Positions 58,430 through 64,000 of a stretch of 64,000 nucleotides of DNA are shown one piece after another. Both the position numbers and the translations under genes were made by a program. Under the pieces are notes generated by a model. That model was not told the DNA's origin, searched no databases, and was given only the letters and a program-made list of their open reading frames with translations. Position 1 is the stretch's first letter. Every line of letters begins with the position of its first letter. This DNA is from Beaufortia kweichowensis (taxonomy: Eukaryota > Chordata > Actinopteri > Cypriniformes > Gastromyzontidae): contig CM032807.1 of the NCBI GenBank assembly GCA_019155185.1, forward strand, positions 490,001-554,000, in the 5' to 3' direction.

Positions 58430-58782
58430 CATGTTGTCCTTACTGGGGTAAGTTGTCACACAGGGTTTTATATGTTGTAATTATATATATATATTTTAAA
58501 TTACAATGTTTGCATGCAAAACACAATACTTTAATAATTCTGTACATTACTTTTTACATTTTTGATGATTTAGGAATTTTGTTTCCTACTCGTTTATTTA
58601 AAAATCTTTAAATATACATATAGTTGAAGATGGCATTTAATTTTTTTTATAGATATAGGTAGAGAGTTTGGATTTAGCAAGCTAGTTTTTACATGCCAGA
58701 CAAAGGAATTCTTCTCAAATCAGTACATTTAAATAAAGCAAGACCCACTGTGACAACTTGCCCCATGTAGTGTGACAACATG
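58430..58782. mobile_element. MITE-like foldback element with TTGTCAC terminal repeats
   Basis: The left end reads CATGTTGTCCTTACTGGGG then TAAGTTGTCACACAGG. The reverse complement of the right end reads CATGTTGTCACACTACATGG then GGCAAGTTGTCACAGTGG. These are about 38-base imperfect inverted repeats flanking about 280 bases of AT-rich, non-coding DNA. There is no transposase. No clear target-site duplication was identified, so MITE versus other foldback element is undecided. Confidence 0.65.
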
Positions 58783-59676
58783 CCCCTGTGTCTCTCAGTG
58801 GTTTTTATTTTACTCTGTTTGCATCATAACGCTCTGACAAATGGTTCAGTAGATGTCTTTTGGCCTGTAAGACCTTTTTGAGTCAGGTTAATGTAATTCT
58901 GCCAGGGCTTTCTCGCCCTGAAAAATGTGAGCTGGGTGAAATTTGGCGTCTAACAATAAACAGAGCGCGAAGAGCTTGGATTTATAGTTTGTGTACGTTC
59001 TCTGGCTCCAGATATCAGCGGCAGAGCGGATGAGTATGTTTTATGAATGTGTGAATCAGAAACTACTCCATTTATGGACTCTGGCTGTCTAAGATACAGT
59101 TCACATGTCATGCAGTGAGGTGGTGTGGGTAATATCACTGCTGTAATTGCAAAACTATTCCAGGATTTAGACAATAATCCATCCAGAGATATTATATCCT
59201 CATGACATTACTATTAGTGTACATTTTACACTTTAGATGAATTAAATACACACACACACACGTCTGTGGAAACGTGTAGTTTAAACATTGATAAGAGCAG
59301 CTACTATAAAACAAGTGCAGTTGATCTGTCATTAATACTCTTCCTGACTCGTCATATAAAGCCTAACAGATCTAGTGAGCATTACATCATGAACGGCAGT
59401 CAAGCCAACACACAGAAGCGTTCAGATCTATAATCACAAACAGGCCTGTTAAGAGCATTAGTGTCTGTGAGAAGAATTAGGATTTAAAGACATTCATAAA
59501 TCTGGAACATCTCAACATCATTTCTGTCCAGAGCAGACAGCAGAATCATCATCATCATCATCATCACACATGAATCAAGCCAGCAGCATGTGTGTGTGTT
59601 TCTAAGTAACACTTAATATTCTTAGAAATACTTAGAAAGTTAATATTTTAATCCACTTTGGTTTTATTTGATATTA

Positions 59677-60205
<529 letters not shown>

Positions 60206-63200
60206 AGACACAGAGCAGAGTTGATTGTAAATGATTTCAGCACAGCTCATCTAAAGCAGCTTCAGTTCGGAGTCTTTCGGTCCGGAACACAGCGAGATCT
60301 CTTGAGATCATCAGTTCTTCTACTTAAACTCACATATTGAATTCTACTTTCACTCCCCCAAACAACCTGAAGACTTTAACACAGAGACCGCTCTGACCCA
60401 CTGCTGCAGGTAACAGACACATGATGCTTTTATAGGTGTTAAACCCTGCAGAGACGGTCGCTATAGTAACAGATACAGATGTGACCTTATATTTTAACTC
60501 AATATTTACAGCAGTGGCTTAATGACTTTATGTGGAACATTCAGCAGTTTTATCAGTGAGCTTCTCCACCGCTTGGCCTCCGAACGACGGCATAAATCGT
60601 CAGACTGAGCCGCGGTGTCGGTCTCTAATTCTCCTTTGCAAAGTTGTGAATTACGTTTGTATGTGCAAACATGCAATAACAATAACAGTGCAAACGCTTA
60701 ACATAATACTTCAGCTTTTGATTTGTGAACTGTCTTCAGAGCTTTTATGACCAGTATGAGAAATCCCATCTGGCTCAGGACTTCATGTCTGATGTTTCTT
60801 CACTATTTAAAGAGCCTTTTCAATGTTCCTCTGACCTCAGCAGTGCAGATTAAACGCTTTCTCTTACAGACACAAACAGTTTGAGAAAGTAGCTGCTTTA
60901 AATAAATGAGGCCAATGTGTATTTTGACCTCCAAACACACATTTACAGAAGGATGAATGATATTGAGCTATAAGCTGTGATTCTCTGATATACACACATT
61001 AAAAAGATTTTATACTTGTAATATGATAACAAAGTTGAGTCTGATACTGATGCTCAGATTAAACAGAAAGCACTGAATCTGTTGCTATGGTTACCTCCTC
61101 CTCCTCCTCCTCCTCCTGCTTTAGGTTTACTAGTTAAATCTTTATTGCCCTCGTGATAAGTTTATCTAACGTCACTTACTAACTCAAAAACTCCTGCACA
61201 GGTTACACTATAGGGGATAGTCGTGTAAGTCTTGGCATTCTGCTGTATTTACTGTGTGATGTATGAGGTACAGGAACGATACGCTTTCACTAATGACACA
61301 CCTCTGACTTCTGAGTTTCCACCTACGGAGGAAAAAACACTTTCGCATGTAATTTAACAGTCTGTCATGATGATTCAATAACCACCGCAGTCCATTTCAG
61401 AAGAATAACACCACCGAATTCATTTCTCATCGCCTGCGCTGGCTCTCTGAAAGATATCTGCTGTGTTTTTCAAGAATTATGACATGTTTTAAATGATGAT
61501 GTTAAAAGGGAAGTTTTAGATTTTTTAGTAAATACAGAACTCTCAATAAATACTAAAAGAAAGTGGAGAAAACTCTATAAATGGTGTTAAAACCACAAAC
61601 GACAGCAGGCGGATGTTACCGACAGCTTGGCTTTTAATCTTTTCCAATCTGCAATAATGGATTTAAAGTTCAGAAGAGGCTTTAATGCAGACGGAGACAG
61701 CAGACCCTTTAACTTAACAAGAACTTGTGGAAGTGTGTTTATAATTCACAATCTAGATCAATATCATCACATTAACACAACCCTGATGTTTATGTTACAA
61801 TCTCTGAAGAAATCTTTTCTTAAACTCAACATGAAATGACATTTAAGGTTCATGATGTGATATATATTTAACAGCAAACAAATACACAGGATTCATTTAT
61901 CTAATCAAACATGAACTCTCTCATATGTCTGAACATTGAGCGTCGCCGTAGAAAAGTGACGCGGGTGTACGGGAGCTGTCGCCACATCTCAGAAAGGTGC
62001 GTTATCGAGCGCTTTTCTAACATGCTCGCAGTTTCCAAGCAACTTGACTTTCCAAAGCGAAAGCCTCTGCCAGCCAGCAGGAAAAGAGAGAAAAACGACA
62101 GACTAAGAGGCATCTAAAGTTAAATTTAAAGATGTGTTTCTTTTGGACGCCCGTCTGTGAAGCCATAAACCAAGGGAGACATTTTCATACTCCACATTTT
62201 TCATGGTTGCGTTCAGAGTTTCCTCCCTTCCTCCTGCTCCACCTTGGCTTTGGTTACCTACTGCCGTACTGGCTACAGACCACAGGCGACGGGGCATCAG
62301 CGCCTCGTGAAAAACCCAGCGGTGATCTCCGCCCGCCCTCTTTGGACGGGGTCCGGTTGTCCTTGGCCGGCTCTCGGACCGGAGGCCGATCCTCAGAGAC
62401 TTTACCGCTCGGCTTCACGCTACTGAAAAATGCTTTCAACACCGGCGTGATTTGAGACTAATGCCTTGTGCTGCACTTAAGTCCAGTCGCCGAGCGTTAC
62501 TGGTGCTAATCTAAAGACTCCCGGGCCGATGGGCGAATAAATGGACCGCTGGGCGTTTTTCTGCCAACTCTGTGGCACGTTTGGGTTGTAGCTGGTTATT
62601 AATTAGCGCTAAGTGTTCCTCTGGTGAAGATTTATCACGTGTTTAAAAACATTTATACTGGTTATTATAACCCAGTTCAGCTTGCAATGATATAAAAAAA
62701 CAAAGACAGAGACACAAATTACTGTCATCAAAGGTGGAACAAAGAGGATATTTAGCCGAGTTAAACATCATGGAGACGCCCGTGGCTTTTGAATTTATGA
62801 GCTGTTTCCAGTTAATGGTTTCAGTCCTATGAATGGTAAAACCTTGAACACACGTACAGTATAAAACAACTGAACTACAGCACATTATATCATTAATCCC
62901 ACAGGAGCGTCACAACACCCGTTTATTTCAACATTTACTCTGTACGTGAACTCACAATCATCAAATGTCAACAAGCTTTCCAGAAAAATCACCCTTATTT
63001 AACAAGGTAAATCACACGAACATGTCTGACTCATGTTTCACCCCAAAACTAGACTAAATAAACTAGTTGCCTGAAGGAAATGAAGACATATTTTTATGAC
63101 CATTAAGACCGTTTTCAGTGTGGCATTATTAACTCACATTATCACAATGCAAACATATTAAAAAAGAAAAGTATCGCATATATTATTGAACGGAATGATG

Positions 63201-64000
63201 TTGAAAAACAACCTTAATGGTCTTACAACAAACGTTTTGGGTGAAAGTGTGTTTTTCTGAAGCTTGAGGATTTGAGGAAGGGCCTAAAACACAAAACAAC
63301 AACAGCATAAGAAATACATTATTCTTTTTATCCATTTGACTGAACCTCATTCAATTTAATAATGGAGATGCACAAACTCTATTCTGTAGAAGGACACGAG
63401 TGAACTCGACACGACACGTGAAAACAACTTGACTGAATCACCTGTGATTAACTACTATCTAGAAATAGCAAAAAGACCACTTAGAAACCACTGAAAAGAC
63501 CTTGACAAATGCATAGCAACACCTGGGCAACCAGTTTACAGTGTTTTCATGGCAAATTATTCATGTCAAGCATTATACATATTTATAATCTGCTTCAAAT
63601 ACTATAAAATTAATATATTCTGTCTTCATTAAAAACACGTCCAACAGTGAATCTTGTTAAAAAGCTGTAAACTAACAGCAGCATTTATTTAGTTAGTCAG
63701 CTGGATGTCGTTCAGCAGAATAATGTCAGTGTTTGTGAGATATGATTTGTTTATGTAAGAGGACGTTTAAATCATCTGTAATGGAGTTTTTAGTGTGGAT
63801 GGACCACCCTGAGTTTCTCTGCTCTCCTCTTTAATGGACTCATTTCTCATGAACATAACGATAATGAGCTCATTATCTCTCTCTCTTTATCCCTGACACT
63901 GACAGAGCATGAGGAGGAGAGAGAGACCGATGAAGAGAGAGAGAGACAGACGTGTGTTTATAGCTCTGCTTGTTAAAGCAGGAGAGAAGACAAACACGAC

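Noticed and set aside
61911..62455. Two plus-strand frames (69 and 108 codons) as possible small genes
   Set aside because: No family match and no splice or promoter support; kept only as part of a possible conserved block.

Overview
The window is vertebrate nuclear DNA, most likely from a ray-finned (teleost, probably cypriniform) fish. The evidence is interrupted genes with GT-AG introns, proteins closest to teleost and mammalian families, very long (CA)n/(TG)n/(GA)n microsatellites, and fish-type short interspersed repeats. The species call is an inference. There is nothing prokaryotic or viral, and no CRISPR array.

Seven protein-coding genes could be assembled exon by exon, with reading phase checked at every junction. 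Minus strand: eef1d (translation elongation factor 1 delta, with an in-frame long-isoform exon), pycr3 (pyrroline-5-carboxylate reductase 3), gfus (GDP-L-fucose synthase) and arhgap39 (WW-MyTH4-RhoGAP protein, about 18 kb). Plus strand: a C8orf82/UPF0598 homologue, naprt (nicotinate phosphoribosyltransferase), rhpn1 (rhophilin, HR1-BRO1-PDZ) and hlx1 (H2.0-like homeobox). The first seven are all human 8q24.3 genes, so most of the window is one conserved synteny block. hlx1 belongs to human chromosome 1, so the 49.5-55 kb interval is a synteny breakpoint relative to human.

Layout: 1-2 kb microsatellite and intergenic; 2.0-7.4 kb eef1d; 8.1-10.9 kb pycr3; 11.9-15.5 kb gfus; 15.5-18.2 kb intergenic; 18.2-36.2 kb arhgap39, starting in a CpG-rich promoter with CRE and X-box motifs; 37.2-38.6 kb C8orf82 homologue; 39.7-44.0 kb naprt; 45.3-49.5 kb rhpn1; 49.5-55 kb gene-poor DNA with possible conserved elements; 55.1-57.9 kb hlx1; 57.9-64 kb gene-poor DNA with a foldback/MITE-like element and microsatellites.

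The genes do not form one pathway. They are housekeeping metabolic genes (proline, GDP-fucose and NAD synthesis), a translation factor, two Rho-signalling proteins and a developmental homeobox regulator. Two features stand out. Three of the genes (pycr3, arhgap39, rhpn1) each carry exactly one single-base frameshift inside an otherwise intact conserved exon, most simply read as residual assembly indels. The window is also unusually repeat-rich: about 5.5 kb of simple tandem repeats (roughly 9%), most of it in arhgap39 introns, plus at least one dispersed repeat family with five copies. I did not find a convincing new biological system.
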